From contig CBDDBR010000011.1 of assembly GCA_965225895.1 (NCBI GenBank), positions 558,001 through 622,000 on the forward strand: a DNA stretch of 64,000 nt. The letters are read 5' to 3'. The notes beneath the pieces were generated by a model. That model was not told where the DNA came from and did no database searches. It worked only from the letters and a program-made list of their open reading frames with translations. The DNA is from Endobugula sp965225895 (GTDB lineage: Bacteria; Pseudomonadota; Gammaproteobacteria; Pseudomonadales; Cellvibrionaceae). Shown in pieces: positions 25,096 to 34,209 of the stretch. How positions within the stretch are numbered: the first letter of the stretch is position 1; each line of letters starts with the position of its first letter. The position numbers and the translations under genes are program-made.

Positions 25096-25937
25096 ACATC
25101 ACCTACTCTTGTTTTTGCCATTAAATTTTTTGCGGTATTAGCTTCATTTAATAATAGATCAAGTGTTGGTATATTTGTATCCCATTCAATGAGTACAGGT
25201 ACATCGTGTGTTAATTTTTTTAATGTGTCTGTAAATAATTCCCATACCTGATCAATAACGGGTGAGCCGTGATCATCAATAAGCACTGTTTCATTATCAA
25301 TAATTTCTTGTGCGTGGCCTGCTAGATGTATTTCACCTACGGCATCTAATGGGTAGTGATGAATATATTCTTTAGGACAGTAGTGTTGGTTGTTGGCAGA
25401 GACATAAATATTATTAATATCCATCAATAAACCGCAGCCTGTTTGTTGTACAACCTCACGCAAAAAATCAGTTTCTGACATGTCGCTGGATGTAAAACTT
25501 AAATAAGCGGAAGGATTTTCTAATAGAATAGTGCGTTGTAAAGCATCTTGTACTTTGTGAATATTGTTGACAACAACCGCGAGTGATTCTTGGTGATAAG
25601 GGAGCGGTAATAAGTCATTTAGAAAGGTTTTATTCCAGTGACTCCATGATAGGTGTTCTGACACTTGTGCGGGTTGGTAGCGATCAATGACTTTTTTTAA
25701 GTCCTTTAAATGGCTATCACTCACACCATCGGCGCTGCCTAAGGATAATCCTACGCCATGCATAGATAAAGCATAGTGTTCATTGATTTCACTTAAATAT
25801 TTGTGAGGCAAGCCACCATTACCCATATAGTTTTCAGGGTGTACTTCAAACCAGTCTATGTCGGGTTTGTTGGTGAGTATTTCGTCGTAGTGTTCGGCTT
25901 TAAGGCCAATACCAATACCAGTTAATGATGCAGTCAT
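25092..25937 (-). CDS. bufB: Multinuclear non-heme iron oxygenase (MNIO, DUF692) BufB
   Basis: 281 residues, TIM-barrel oxygenase of the DUF692/MNIO family. Metal-binding motifs: His60 in LSMHGVGLSLG, SEHLSW (95-100), LLENPSAY (about 138-145), DINNIYVSA (173-181), GEIHLAGH (201-208), DDHGSPV (221-227) and LIEWDTNIP (249-257). MNIOs oxidise cysteines in RiPP precursors; in bufferin clusters they form thiooxazole-type heterocycles, and the product binds copper. It lies downstream of its likely substrate gene bufA, separated by an intrinsic terminator, and is coupled to bufC. Confidence 0.93.
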   Translation of the reverse strand: MTASLTGIGIGLKAEHYDEILTNKPDIDWFEVHPENYMGNGGLPHKYLSEINEHYALSMHGVGLSLGSADGVSDSHLKDLKKVIDRYQPAQVSEHLSWSHWNKTFLNDLLPLPYHQESLAVVVNNIHKVQDALQRTILLENPSAYLSFTSSDMSETDFLREVVQQTGCGLLMDINNIYVSANNQHYCPKEYIHHYPLDAVGEIHLAGHAQEIIDNETVLIDDHGSPVIDQVWELFTDTLKKLTHDVPVLIEWDTNIPTLDLLLNEANTAKNLMAKTRVGDV

Positions 25938-25965
25938 AAATAATATATATATTGTGTGGTTTACA

Positions 25966-25997
25966 AATAAAAAAGGCCAACTAGTATAGTTGGCCTT
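25966..25997 (-). terminator. Attenuating terminator between bufA and bufB
   Basis: AAGGCCAACT (25973-25982) pairs perfectly with AGTTGGCCTT (25988-25997); on the minus strand the stem is followed by TTTATTTG. It lies 18 bases after the bufA stop and 35 bases before the bufB start. A partial terminator here would let most transcripts end after bufA, giving more precursor than enzyme. Confidence 0.82.
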
Positions 25998-26015
25998 TGG
26001 TGTTTTTAGCTAATA

Positions 26016-26282
26016 TTATTTAGCTTCTAAAGAACCACCTACTAGTCTTTCACAAGAACCTTTAGGTACAAACATCCAAGCATTACCTTGTGCATCTTTT
26101 GTAGATGTACCTGCACAGCTAGTACCTGGGCCAGCAGCACAGTCATTTTTGCCTGCTTTAGCAACACCGTAGCATTTTTCAGCGTCAAATTTAGGGCCGG
26201 CTACTGCATTTTGTGCTGTCGCCATAAATAGGCCTGCTGCGATTGCGCTAGTGATTGCTAATGAAGCTTTTGCTTTGTTCAT
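26016..26282 (-). CDS. bufA: Bufferin-type RiPP precursor (DUF2282) BufA
   Basis: 88 residues from ATG 26282, preceded by GGAGAAATACC (the frame extends upstream, but this is the only start with a ribosome site). A signal peptide ends at NAVA (residue 28). The mature part has exactly four cysteines at 37, 48, 56 and 77 (EKCYGVAKAGKNDCAAG, TSCAGTSTKD, KGSCERLVGG), the BufA1/DUF2282 pattern. Bufferins are exported, MNIO-modified copper-sequestering peptides. The operon order bufA-bufB-bufC-doxX matches the described clusters. Copper responsiveness is inferred; I could not see a metal-regulator gene next to it. Confidence 0.9.
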   Translation of the reverse strand: MNKAKASLAITSAIAAGLFMATAQNAVAGPKFDAEKCYGVAKAGKNDCAAGPGTSCAGTSTKDAQGNAWMFVPKGSCERLVGGSLEAK

Positions 26283-26410
26283 GGTATTTCTCCGATTGAT
26301 AATTAAATGTAAATAGGTTTTTATGATCACGCTTTTTGAGACTACAGTAATTTTTTAAAGTTCACTGTGAGTGATAATAATCAGAAATTTTTTAGTTAGT
26401 ATGTAATATT

Positions 26411-27211
26411 ATGAATAAGTATAGCGCGTATATTTTTTTGTGTTTTTTAAATATGGCACCTCAATCTGCTTATGCGTGGGGTGCGTTCGGTCATCAGCTT
26501 GTGTGTGATATTGCGTGGCAAGAATCCTCGTCATCAGTAAAAACGCATATACAGGCTGCGGCAAAACGTATGGGTTATAAAACCTTTGCGCAGAGCTGTG
26601 TGTGGGCCGATAGCATTAAACGTGATGCCACATTTGATAGGCTTAAACCTTTGCATTATATCAATGTATCTCGTGCGCAGAATTCAGTGCAAAAATCGTC
26701 GTGCTTGTCACATAAAACACCTCAGTGTGTTGTTACCGCGATAGATGAGTATGCTGCCCAAGCGGTGAATGATGATTTGCCGCAGTTAATACGTGATCAA
26801 GCGTTGTTGCTATTGGGGCATTTTGTTGCGGATGTGCACCAGCCATTGCATGTGTCTTATAGAGAGGATCGTGGTGGTACAGGTCGGCATGTGACCTTTG
26901 AAGGTAAGGTACTATCGTTGCATTATGTCTGGGATACGGCACTGTTATATTGCCAAAAAGGGCAGTCTAGATCGTGGCGAAAATTAGGGCGTCAATTACA
27001 TCAAGAATCCATAGATATGAGAATAGGAGGGTTGTCAGCGGTATTGTGGGCGAATGAATCATTAGCGATAACACAACAAGTGTATGCCAATCTTTCTGCA
27101 AATAGACTCCCTCGTACATATTGCGCTCAGTATTCACCGATAGTGAAACAGCGTTTGCAGTTGGCGGGGCGGCGTTTGGCGACTTTACTGGCGCAGATGC
27201 TAGTACCTTAA
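26411..27211 (+). CDS. Exported S1/P1-type nuclease
   Basis: 266 residues. A signal peptide ends at SAYA so that the mature protein begins with Trp, whose amino end is a zinc ligand in this family. Remaining zinc ligands are visible: WGAFGHQLVCDIAW, CVWADSIKRD, HYINVS, LLLLGHFVADVHQPLHVS and LSLHYVWDTALL. S1/P1 nucleases are three-zinc enzymes that cut single-stranded DNA and RNA; the product is presumably periplasmic or secreted, for nucleotide scavenging. It is divergent from bufA, with 128 bases between starts. Confidence 0.93.
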   Translation: MNKYSAYIFLCFLNMAPQSAYAWGAFGHQLVCDIAWQESSSSVKTHIQAAAKRMGYKTFAQSCVWADSIKRDATFDRLKPLHYINVSRAQNSVQKSSCLSHKTPQCVVTAIDEYAAQAVNDDLPQLIRDQALLLLGHFVADVHQPLHVSYREDRGGTGRHVTFEGKVLSLHYVWDTALLYCQKGQSRSWRKLGRQLHQESIDMRIGGLSAVLWANESLAITQQVYANLSANRLPRTYCAQYSPIVKQRLQLAGRRLATLLAQMLVP

Positions 27212-27272
27212 GGGGCGGATAGGGTACAATCACGACCCAATTTGTACACGAATTTAGTGAATTTACAGCCCT

Positions 27273-28368
27273 ATGGAAATTAACCCCTATCTTACTACCC
27301 TCAAGTCCCTACAAGAGCGCACCGATGTGCTTAGGGGGTATCTTTGACTTTGATGCCAAGCAAGAGCAACTCACCGAAGTTGAATTAGATCTGGCTGAGC
27401 CAGAAGTATGGAATGACCCTGCCAGAGCACAAGCATTAGGTAAAGAGCGTGCAGCGCTAGAAATTATTGTTAATACCATTCTCGCGATGGATGCAGGTGT
27501 TGCGGATGCCAATGAACTGTTAAGCATGGCGGTGGAAGAAAACGATGAAGACTTGCTGAATGATGTGCAAGATGAAATTGATCAGCTCAGTGCGCAACTC
27601 GAAAAACTAGAGTTTCGACGTATGTTTTCAGGCGAAACTGATGAAAATAATGCGTATCTTGATATTCAATCGGGTTCTGGTGGTACCGAAGCACAAGATT
27701 GGGCTGAAATGGTATTACGCATGTATTTGCGTTGGGGAGATGCCAGAGGTTTTAAAACCACGCTAGAAGAAGCATCATCGGGCGATGTGGCTGGTATTAA
27801 AAGTGCCACTATTCGTTTTGAGGGTGAGCATGCTTTTGGTTGGTTGCGTACAGAAACAGGGGTGCATCGTTTAGTGCGAAAATCGCCTTTTGATTCGAGT
27901 AGCCGTCGTCACACATCTTTCTGTTCTGTTTTTGTATCACCAGAAATTGATGATGATTTTGAAGTAGACGTGGATAAATCTCAAGTACGAGAAGATACCT
28001 ACCGCGCTTCTGGTGCGGGTGGACAGCACGTGAACAAAACTGACTCGGCGGTGCGTTTAACCCACGAAGCCAGTGGTATTGTTGTGCAGTGTCAAAGCCA
28101 GCGTTCACAGCATCAAAACCGCGACACCGCGTGGAAAATGCTGCGTGCAAAATTATATGAGCAAGAATTACAGCGCCGTAACGCAGATAAGCAAGAGCAA
28201 GAAGATAATAAGTCGGATATTGGCTGGGGTAGTCAAATTCGCTCTTATGTATTGGATGACCAGCGTATTAAAGACTTACGTACGGGCGTTCAAACCAGCA
28301 ATTGCCAAGCGGTACTCGATGGCGATTTAGATCAATTTATTGAAGCCAGTTTGAAAGCGGGCTTATAA
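27273..28368 (+). CDS. prfB: Peptide chain release factor 2 (programmed +1 frameshift)
   Basis: RF2 recognises UGA and UAA stop codons. The zero frame begins at ATG 27273 (MEINPYLTTLKSLQERTDVL) and stops after 24 codons at an in-frame TGA (27345-27347); the +1 frame then carries the remaining 341 residues to 28368. Class I release-factor motifs are present: tripeptide anticodon region near SSRRHTSFCSVFV and the catalytic GGQ in RASGAGGQHVNKTDSAVRL. prfB-lysS is a conserved order, with lysS starting 90 bases after. Autoregulation: low RF2 favours the frameshift and more RF2. Confidence 0.97.
27333..27348 (+). other. prfB: prfB programmed +1 frameshift site
   Basis: AGGGGGTATCTTTGAC: internal Shine-Dalgarno (AGGGGG, 27333-27338), spacer TAT, slippery CTT (27342-27344), stop TGA and following C. 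This is the E. coli prfB recoding signal base for base. Skipping T27345 joins the two frames. Confidence 0.97.
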
Positions 28369-28458
28369 ATACCTCAGTATTGGTGGTATTTCAGTACAGT
28401 ATAACCATGAGTGCTAATCACTTATGACTTCATTCACAGACAACGAATACAGATTATT

Positions 28459-29964
28459 ATGAGCAACGAAGTGAAAGACGAAAACAAATTAATTGCGGAA
28501 CGCCGAGAAAAATTAGCCGCTATTCGTGAGCAGGGTGTCGCGTTTCCTAACGACGTTACCCGTGAAGATACAGCGGCAGATTTACAAGCGGAATTTGGTG
28601 ATAAAACAAAAGAAGAATTAGAAGCATTAGATCATCAAGTATCTGTCGCTGGCCGTGTTATGGCTAAACGTGGCCCTTTTATGGTGCTGCAAGATGTAAC
28701 GGGTCGTATTCAATTATATGCAAGTAAAGCGGCGCAAAACCAATTAAAAGAAACCTGTGGTTTATGGGATATTGGCGATATTGTGAATGTAAGCGGTGCT
28801 TTACATAAATCGGGTAAAGGCGATCTGTATGTGAATTTAGATCAATTTCAGTTATTGACTAAATCGTTACGCCCATTACCTGATAAGTATCATGGTTTAG
28901 CCGATCAAGAAATTCGTTATCGTCAACGTTATGTGGATTTAATGGTTAACCCTGATGTTAGTGATACCTTTAAAGTACGCTCACAGGTGATTAGTTTTAT
29001 TCGCAATTATTTAAATAACAGTGGCTTTTTAGAAGTTGAAACGCCCATGTTGCAAACCATTCCAGGTGGCGCTACAGCACGACCATTTGTGACGCATCAT
29101 AATGCGTTAGATATGGATATGTACTTGCGTATTGCGCCCGAGCTTTATTTAAAGCGTTTAGTTGTGGGTGGCTTTGAGCGTGTATATGAAATTAACCGTA
29201 ATTTCCGTAATGAGGGCTTATCAACACGACATAACCCTGAATTTACTATGTTGGAATTTTACCAAGCGTATGCAGATTATAACGATCTTATGGATCATAC
29301 AGAAAATATGCTGCGCGGTATTGCTGAAAATATTCTCGGTTCTACGGATGTAAAAAACACCGTGAAAAATGCAGAGGGCGAAGTAGTTAGTGAAGTGGTA
29401 TATGACTTTGCGAAACCATTTACACGCTTAAGTGTTTTTGATTCTATTTTACAGTTTAATGATGATATTACGGCAGAAGCATTAGCGGATGAAGCTCGTG
29501 CTCGCGAGATTGCTTCGGGTTTAGGAATTCCACTGAAAGATTCATGGGGCTTGGGTAAAGTACAAATTGAAATCTTTGAGAAAACGGTAGAGCATCGTTT
29601 AGATCATCCAACGTTTATTACGCAGTATCCAACAGAAGTATCGCCATTAGCGCGCCGCAATGACGACAATCCTTTTGTAACAGATCGTTTTGAATTCTTT
29701 GTGGGTGGGCGTGAGATTGCTAATGGTTTCTCGGAATTGAACGATGCTGAAGACCAAGCGGCGCGTTTCCAAGAGCAAGTTGCAGAGAAAGATTCTGGCG
29801 ATGACGAAGCAATGCATTTTGATGCAGATTATATTCGCGCATTAGAATATGGTTTGCCGCCAACGGCAGGTGAAGGTATTGGTATTGACCGTTTAGTTAT
29901 GTTGCTAACGGACTCTCCATCTATTCGTGACGTTTTATTATTCCCGCATATGCGACCAGAATAA
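28459..29964 (+). CDS. lysS: Lysyl-tRNA synthetase (class II)
   Basis: 501 residues (E. coli LysS 505). Anticodon-binding OB domain at about 55-160 (VSVAGRVMAKRGPFMVLQDV), then class II motifs: motif 1 around FLEVETPMLQTIPGGATAR, motif 2 FRNEGLSTRHNPEFTMLEFY, motif 3 GIGIDRLVMLLTDSPSIRDV. ATG 28459 begins MSNEVKDENKLIAERREKL, the usual LysS start; an upstream GTG at 28411 would add unrelated residues. No clear Shine-Dalgarno. Linked to prfB as in E. coli. Confidence 0.97.
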   Translation: MSNEVKDENKLIAERREKLAAIREQGVAFPNDVTREDTAADLQAEFGDKTKEELEALDHQVSVAGRVMAKRGPFMVLQDVTGRIQLYASKAAQNQLKETCGLWDIGDIVNVSGALHKSGKGDLYVNLDQFQLLTKSLRPLPDKYHGLADQEIRYRQRYVDLMVNPDVSDTFKVRSQVISFIRNYLNNSGFLEVETPMLQTIPGGATARPFVTHHNALDMDMYLRIAPELYLKRLVVGGFERVYEINRNFRNEGLSTRHNPEFTMLEFYQAYADYNDLMDHTENMLRGIAENILGSTDVKNTVKNAEGEVVSEVVYDFAKPFTRLSVFDSILQFNDDITAEALADEARAREIASGLGIPLKDSWGLGKVQIEIFEKTVEHRLDHPTFITQYPTEVSPLARRNDDNPFVTDRFEFFVGGREIANGFSELNDAEDQAARFQEQVAEKDSGDDEAMHFDADYIRALEYGLPPTAGEGIGIDRLVMLLTDSPSIRDVLLFPHMRPE

Positions 29965-29997
29965 GGCGTACAAAAAATAGAGTGTTATTCATGGGTA

Positions 29998-30031
29998 GGC
30001 CGATGTGAGCGATGTATTGCTCGCACCGGCC
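29998..30031. terminator. GC-rich hairpin between lysS and a convergent chemoreceptor gene
   Basis: GGCCG and TGTGAGC (29998-30010) pair with GCTCGCA and CGGCC (30019-30031) with one irregularity. There is no T run, so it may be a Rho-stabilising hairpin rather than an intrinsic terminator. Confidence 0.4.
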
Positions 30032-30080
30032 AAAGCTGAAATGTTAATAATAGAAAGTATAGTCGTAATTTTGTTGTACG

Positions 30081-31760
30081 CTAGTCCAATTTAAAATAAT
30101 TAATACCTTTGAGTAATTCTTTACTGAGAGTATCTAGCTGGGCACATGCTTCCGATGTGTTACGTGTGCTTTCGGCACTCGATGTTGAAAACTCTTTAAT
30201 GCGATGGGTGTTTTGAGAAATCTCGCGGGCAACTGTGTTTTGCTCATTGGTGGCATTGGCCGTGACTTCACTGTTTTCTAATATAGATGCAATTGATTGT
30301 TCAATACCAATAAGCGATGTTGATACAATTTCGGTTTGCAGTAGATTTTTTTCTGACCGCTCTTTAGACGTTGTCATGCTGGTAACGGCAAGCTTAGTGT
30401 CGGTAATTAAACCTTCAATAATTTTTCTTATTTCTTCTGCTGATTCGCCACTGCGCATAGCTAATGAGCGTACTTCGTCGGCAACCACTGCAAACCCACG
30501 CCCTTGCTCACCTGCACGGGCAGCTTCAATAGCCGCATTGAGAGCGAGAAGGTTAGTTTGTTCTGTGACTGATTGAATCACTTCTAGCATTGATTTAATT
30601 TCTTCTGTGCGCTTTTCAACGGCATATACCGATTGTGACGCTCCATCAATATCGTCAGCCAAAATTTTCATTGAATCTAAATTATTTTTAACCGCGCTTG
30701 CGCCTTCTTTCGTTTTTTCGCCTGCATCGTTTGCGGCTACTTTTACCATGTCGCCATTTTGTGCAATTTCTTCAGAGTTTGATGACATTTGTTCTACCGA
30801 TGATGCAATAGCAACAGTTTCGGCATCTTGTTTCATAATGGCATCATAAGTATCGCTCGACATTTTATTTAAGTTGCTGGCGGCGTTAGAGACTTGTTTG
30901 GCGCTATTGGTGACGTCGCCTAGAATACTTTGTATCTTGTCGAGAAAGTCGTTAAATTTATGCGCAAATATACCAATTTCATCGTTGGCTTTCGTACTTA
31001 CTCGTGGAGTAAGGTCACCTGCGGCGACTTGTTCTATATTTTTCACCATCTGTTGAATAGGTGTGGCAATATAATTAGACAATAAAATACTGATTGCAGC
31101 ACTAATAACACTAATGATTAAAATAATAATAATCTCGATGATCATGCCATTTTTGCTTGCAGATACAATTTTTTCTTGTGCTGCATTTACATTTTCGTTG
31201 ACTTGAATCAGGTATTCTCCCGTGCCTACCATCCACCCCCATTTGTCTAACCCTTTAGCATAAGACATTTTAGGTTCTTTTTGATTGGTCGCTGGATTTG
31301 GCCAAATGTATTCATAATACCCACCGCCTGATTGAGCGGTAGTGATTAAATCTTTTATGATGTATTTATTGTTAGCATCGGTTAGGTCGAGCAGATTTTT
31401 TCCTTCCAGTTCTGGCGAGGGGCGCGTGGCTAAATTGGTTCCGTCGTATTGGTAAACAAAAATGTAATTGCCATCATCAAAATTCATATTGCGTAAAATA
31501 GTTAACGCGAATTGTTTGGCGTTTTCATCGTTGGCATCGGCGCTATTATAGATAGATTGAATAGAGCTAAGGGCAAGTTCTACTTGGCTTTTAACTTTTG
31601 ATTTAACGTTATCTGTTTGAGATAGCTGAATTAAACGGCTTGTTTCATCGGTAATACTGGTTGATGTGCTATACACCGACCACATAATAAAGCAGGATAA
31701 TGTGATAAGAGGAATGAGTGAGGCATAAATAATTTTTTGTCGGATACTTAAGTTTTTCAT
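30081..31760 (-). CDS. Methyl-accepting chemotaxis protein with Cache sensor
   Basis: 559 residues. A membrane helix near 10-30, then a periplasmic single-Cache domain (NMNFDDGNYIFVYQYDGTNL, RPSPELEGKNLLDL, LDKWGWMVGTGEYL), a second helix near 205-230 (IIEIIIILIISVISAAI), a HAMP segment (ATPIQQMVKNIEQVAAGDL) and the signalling domain with tip TEQTNLLALNAAIEAARAG and VVADEVRSLAMRSGESAEEI. Cache receptors of this kind bind small organic acids or amines. It is a transmembrane partner, unlike the soluble CZB receptor at 9429. The promoter region to the right (31761-31929) shows nothing further. Confidence 0.93.
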   Translation of the reverse strand: MKNLSIRQKIIYASLIPLITLSCFIMWSVYSTSTSITDETSRLIQLSQTDNVKSKVKSQVELALSSIQSIYNSADANDENAKQFALTILRNMNFDDGNYIFVYQYDGTNLATRPSPELEGKNLLDLTDANNKYIIKDLITTAQSGGGYYEYIWPNPATNQKEPKMSYAKGLDKWGWMVGTGEYLIQVNENVNAAQEKIVSASKNGMIIEIIIILIISVISAAISILLSNYIATPIQQMVKNIEQVAAGDLTPRVSTKANDEIGIFAHKFNDFLDKIQSILGDVTNSAKQVSNAASNLNKMSSDTYDAIMKQDAETVAIASSVEQMSSNSEEIAQNGDMVKVAANDAGEKTKEGASAVKNNLDSMKILADDIDGASQSVYAVEKRTEEIKSMLEVIQSVTEQTNLLALNAAIEAARAGEQGRGFAVVADEVRSLAMRSGESAEEIRKIIEGLITDTKLAVTSMTTSKERSEKNLLQTEIVSTSLIGIEQSIASILENSEVTANATNEQNTVAREISQNTHRIKEFSTSSAESTRNTSEACAQLDTLSKELLKGINYFKLD

Positions 31761-31929
31761 ATTTGAACCTAATACAAGCTAATTGACTACAATTGAAGCT
31801 TAGTCAATTTTTACGATTACACCACATGTAATACCTGCTTTTTTATTCTAAAAAAACAAAGGCTTATTCGTATTGTTAGGTTCTTGTTGGGTTTATAAGT
31901 GTCAGTGCGGGTAGGTCGTATGTTTGGCG

Positions 31930-32772
31930 CTAAGAGAAGGCGAGAGCGCCTTTGCCTATGCCTTCAAAGGCTTTTACAGTAAAGCGATGTGCGGGATGTT
32001 GTTGATGTAATGTATCGGCAATATGCTGAGCAATAAACTCTACTGTACTGTCAGTATCAATTAAGTAGCTGTGAGTTTTGGGGATGCTGAGTTCAAAATG
32101 CCCTTGTTGAGCATCGTAGGCAAAGTGGTGGTGATCTGTATTGTTGTGCTTATCCGTGCAAAGATCTGCTTGTGTGCCAATATAGATATCTTTCCACTGT
32201 GTGCACCATTGTGCTTCTAGCGCATGGTCTCTTATGTTGTCTTTGAAGATTTCAATGGTTGAGCGATGTCCGTGGGCAATACGCTGGCAATTGCCTTGGT
32301 GCTTTTTAAGTCCATGACTGTAATGATAGGCATGGTGTTGAATTACCTCGGGTGTAAAGGTGAGCGATATACGATCGATGGTATCGGGAAGATGCTTTCT
32401 TAAATGCTCAATGCACCATGTGGCGACGCTTTCGGGGGTGATGACGGGGCTATTAATGAGGCTAATGCCTTGCTTGGGGGATAAGCACCGTAAGTATGTA
32501 TGGTTGTATTTCCATGTTAGGTCGACCATATCATCTTGTTGTGAAAGGCTTAGCGCAGTGGATTCGGTAGGTACCGCTAAACAATGATCAATATAGGTGT
32601 CGAGCCAGTGGCGAACAGTTTTTTTAACAACACCAAAATCACATACCATTCCTTGCTCATCTAGGGCGCCCTCTAACACAATGCTGGCTAACCATGTTTC
32701 ACCTACAAGGCCACGTGTTGCATCCAAATAGCTAAAATCTACATTGGTAAGGTTATCGACAAAAAGATGCAT
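31930..32772 (-). CDS. Double-domain 6-pyruvoyl/6-carboxytetrahydropterin synthase-like protein
   Basis: 280 residues from ATG 32772, the start expected for the Pseudomonas-type family (MHLFVDNLTNVDFSYLDATR). Two PTPS/QueD folds are fused. The second half keeps the catalytic centre: HYSHGLKKHQGNCQRIAHGH supplies cysteine and zinc histidines, and KAFEGIGKGA the late glutamate. The first half keeps the strand pattern (RGLVGETWLASIVLEGALDE) but has lost the zinc histidines. The reaction may be QueD-like (queuosine pathway) or a related pterin conversion; no other queuosine genes are nearby. Function is therefore only inferred from fold. Confidence 0.82.
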   Translation of the reverse strand: MHLFVDNLTNVDFSYLDATRGLVGETWLASIVLEGALDEQGMVCDFGVVKKTVRHWLDTYIDHCLAVPTESTALSLSQQDDMVDLTWKYNHTYLRCLSPKQGISLINSPVITPESVATWCIEHLRKHLPDTIDRISLTFTPEVIQHHAYHYSHGLKKHQGNCQRIAHGHRSTIEIFKDNIRDHALEAQWCTQWKDIYIGTQADLCTDKHNNTDHHHFAYDAQQGHFELSIPKTHSYLIDTDSTVEFIAQHIADTLHQQHPAHRFTVKAFEGIGKGALAFS

Positions 32773-33041
32773 AGTGTAAGGTCGCTGTTGTAAGAGGGTT
32801 GTTTTCGCACAGGTATGAAAAAATTGCCAAAAAGGCAATAATTTAATCAGCGCAATGATATATCACTTCATTGTTTAGTGATAGTTTGCTGATTCAATTA
32901 AGAAATAGTCTGCTATTTATTTCGTTCGTTAGGGGAACCGTTTGGCGCAAAAGTCAACAATAGTGATTGTTTTTATTGTCATTTTGGTGGCGCACAAAGG
33001 GTTTTTGAGTGGTTTGACATTCTTATATCTTTCTGTGAAAG

Positions 33042-33057
33042 TGTGATCAAAGTCACT
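33042..33057 (+). promoter_or_regulatory. Predicted CRP/Vfr-type site
   Basis: TGTGATCAAAGTCACT at 33042-33057 matches the TGTGA-N6-TCACA consensus at nine of ten core positions. It is about 110 bases upstream of the 33166 start, in a 393-base gene-free stretch (32773-33165) otherwise empty to my eye. Confidence 0.55.
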
Positions 33058-33165
33058 GTATGTTGTGAAAAATACATTTCTGTGGCGTAAATTTAAGCTA
33101 TTATTGATATTAACTATCGGCTTCCAATAACAATAAAATTAACTAACTTTGGTAGGTGTATCTGT

Positions 33166-33522
33166 ATGAATCGTCAGCTGTGGGATAGTTTTCTTCAACA
33201 AATCAATGCGCAAGTCGAGGGTGATTTTATTGCCTTAGCAGCAGAGTATGAATTGGTGACAGGTAAGCCATTTCGTGTTGATGAAGAAAGGCACGTTTTA
33301 TATTCGATGTTAGATCAAGCAATGATGACTCAACATGCTTCGTTATTAAGGCATACAGTTAATTTTATCGCTCAGCTGCCTCGTGAGTTACAAGATGAGT
33401 TTCGTGCATTTGGGCGTAGACGTATTAAACACGCGGTGCATGGTTCTCGTTCACATACCACCCAGCACTATACTCAAGCATATACCGTACAAGAAACACC
33501 TCAGCGTTTAGCGTACCGATAA
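33166..33522 (+). CDS. Basic-tailed small protein, unknown
   Basis: 118 residues, soluble, mostly helical. MNRQLWDSFLQQINAQVEGD is followed by LAAEYELVTGKPFRVDEERH and a strongly basic end (FGRRRIKHAVHGSRSHTTQHY). There is no signal peptide and I do not recognise a family. Its end overlaps by 15 bases the end of the convergent lytic transglycosylase gene. A predicted CRP site lies upstream. Confidence 0.6.
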   Translation: MNRQLWDSFLQQINAQVEGDFIALAAEYELVTGKPFRVDEERHVLYSMLDQAMMTQHASLLRHTVNFIAQLPRELQDEFRAFGRRRIKHAVHGSRSHTTQHYTQAYTVQETPQRLAYR

Positions 33523-34209
33523 CTTTTTGTCTGCATTATTGCTGCTTACTTGAGCGTTGTGATAGTCGGCAGCACTATATTTCTTATAGTGTTTTAATAC
33601 CTTTCTCACGTAATTCTGTGTTTCTTTGTAGGGTGGAATCGTATTTCCGTATTTTTTTACGGCATTTTCCCCTGCATTATAAGCCGCTAATGCTAGCGAT
33701 AAATCGTCTTTAAAGAGCGTGAGTAGCCATTTAAGGTATTCGCTACCCCCTGCAATATTTTGATACGGGTTATACGCATCGTTCACCCCAAACCGCTGTG
33801 CAGTTGATGGCATAAGCTGCATTAAGCCTTGGGCACCTGCTTTCGACAAGGCTTGGGGGTTGTAGGCAGATTCTACGGTGATAACAGCATGTATCAGATG
33901 TTGTGATAGTTGGTGCTTTTTGGCAGCTCGTTCAATTGTTGGTGCAAACTTTTTTTTGTTTCTTTTCCACGAATAACTGGGGCTAACCGTTTCCCAGCCT
34001 GCAACGGTTTTTTTTAAGCGTATATAGCCCGCGTGTTTAGGCTTGTCGGTAAATACCAGACGGCCCTGTGGATCAATATATCGATAAATTTCGCTATTTG
34101 CTGTTAGTGAAACAAGAGATAACGAAACCCCCAGTAATAGCTTCCATAATGGATAGCCCTGTAAACGACGAGGGGAGGTGGATAAACCGTTTTGATGTAT
34201 ATATGGCAT
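33508..34209 (-). CDS. Exported lytic transglycosylase (SLT fold) with DUF4124 segment
   Basis: About 233 residues from ATG 34209. A hydrophobic signal (WKLLLGVSLSLVSLTANS) precedes a DUF4124-like strand segment (EIYRYIDPQGRLVFTDKP). The catalytic domain shows the soluble lytic transglycosylase signatures: HAVITVESAYNPQALSKAGA with the catalytic glutamate, QGLMQLMPSTAQRFGV, NIAGGSEYLKWLL and ALAAYNAGENAVKKYG. It cleaves peptidoglycan glycan strands with formation of 1,6-anhydro ends. Periplasmic. Ends convergently with the 33166 gene. Confidence 0.92.
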   Translation of the reverse strand: MPYIHQNGLSTSPRRLQGYPLWKLLLGVSLSLVSLTANSEIYRYIDPQGRLVFTDKPKHAGYIRLKKTVAGWETVSPSYSWKRNKKKFAPTIERAAKKHQLSQHLIHAVITVESAYNPQALSKAGAQGLMQLMPSTAQRFGVNDAYNPYQNIAGGSEYLKWLLTLFKDDLSLALAAYNAGENAVKKYGNTIPPYKETQNYVRKVLKHYKKYSAADYHNAQVSSNNADKKLSVR

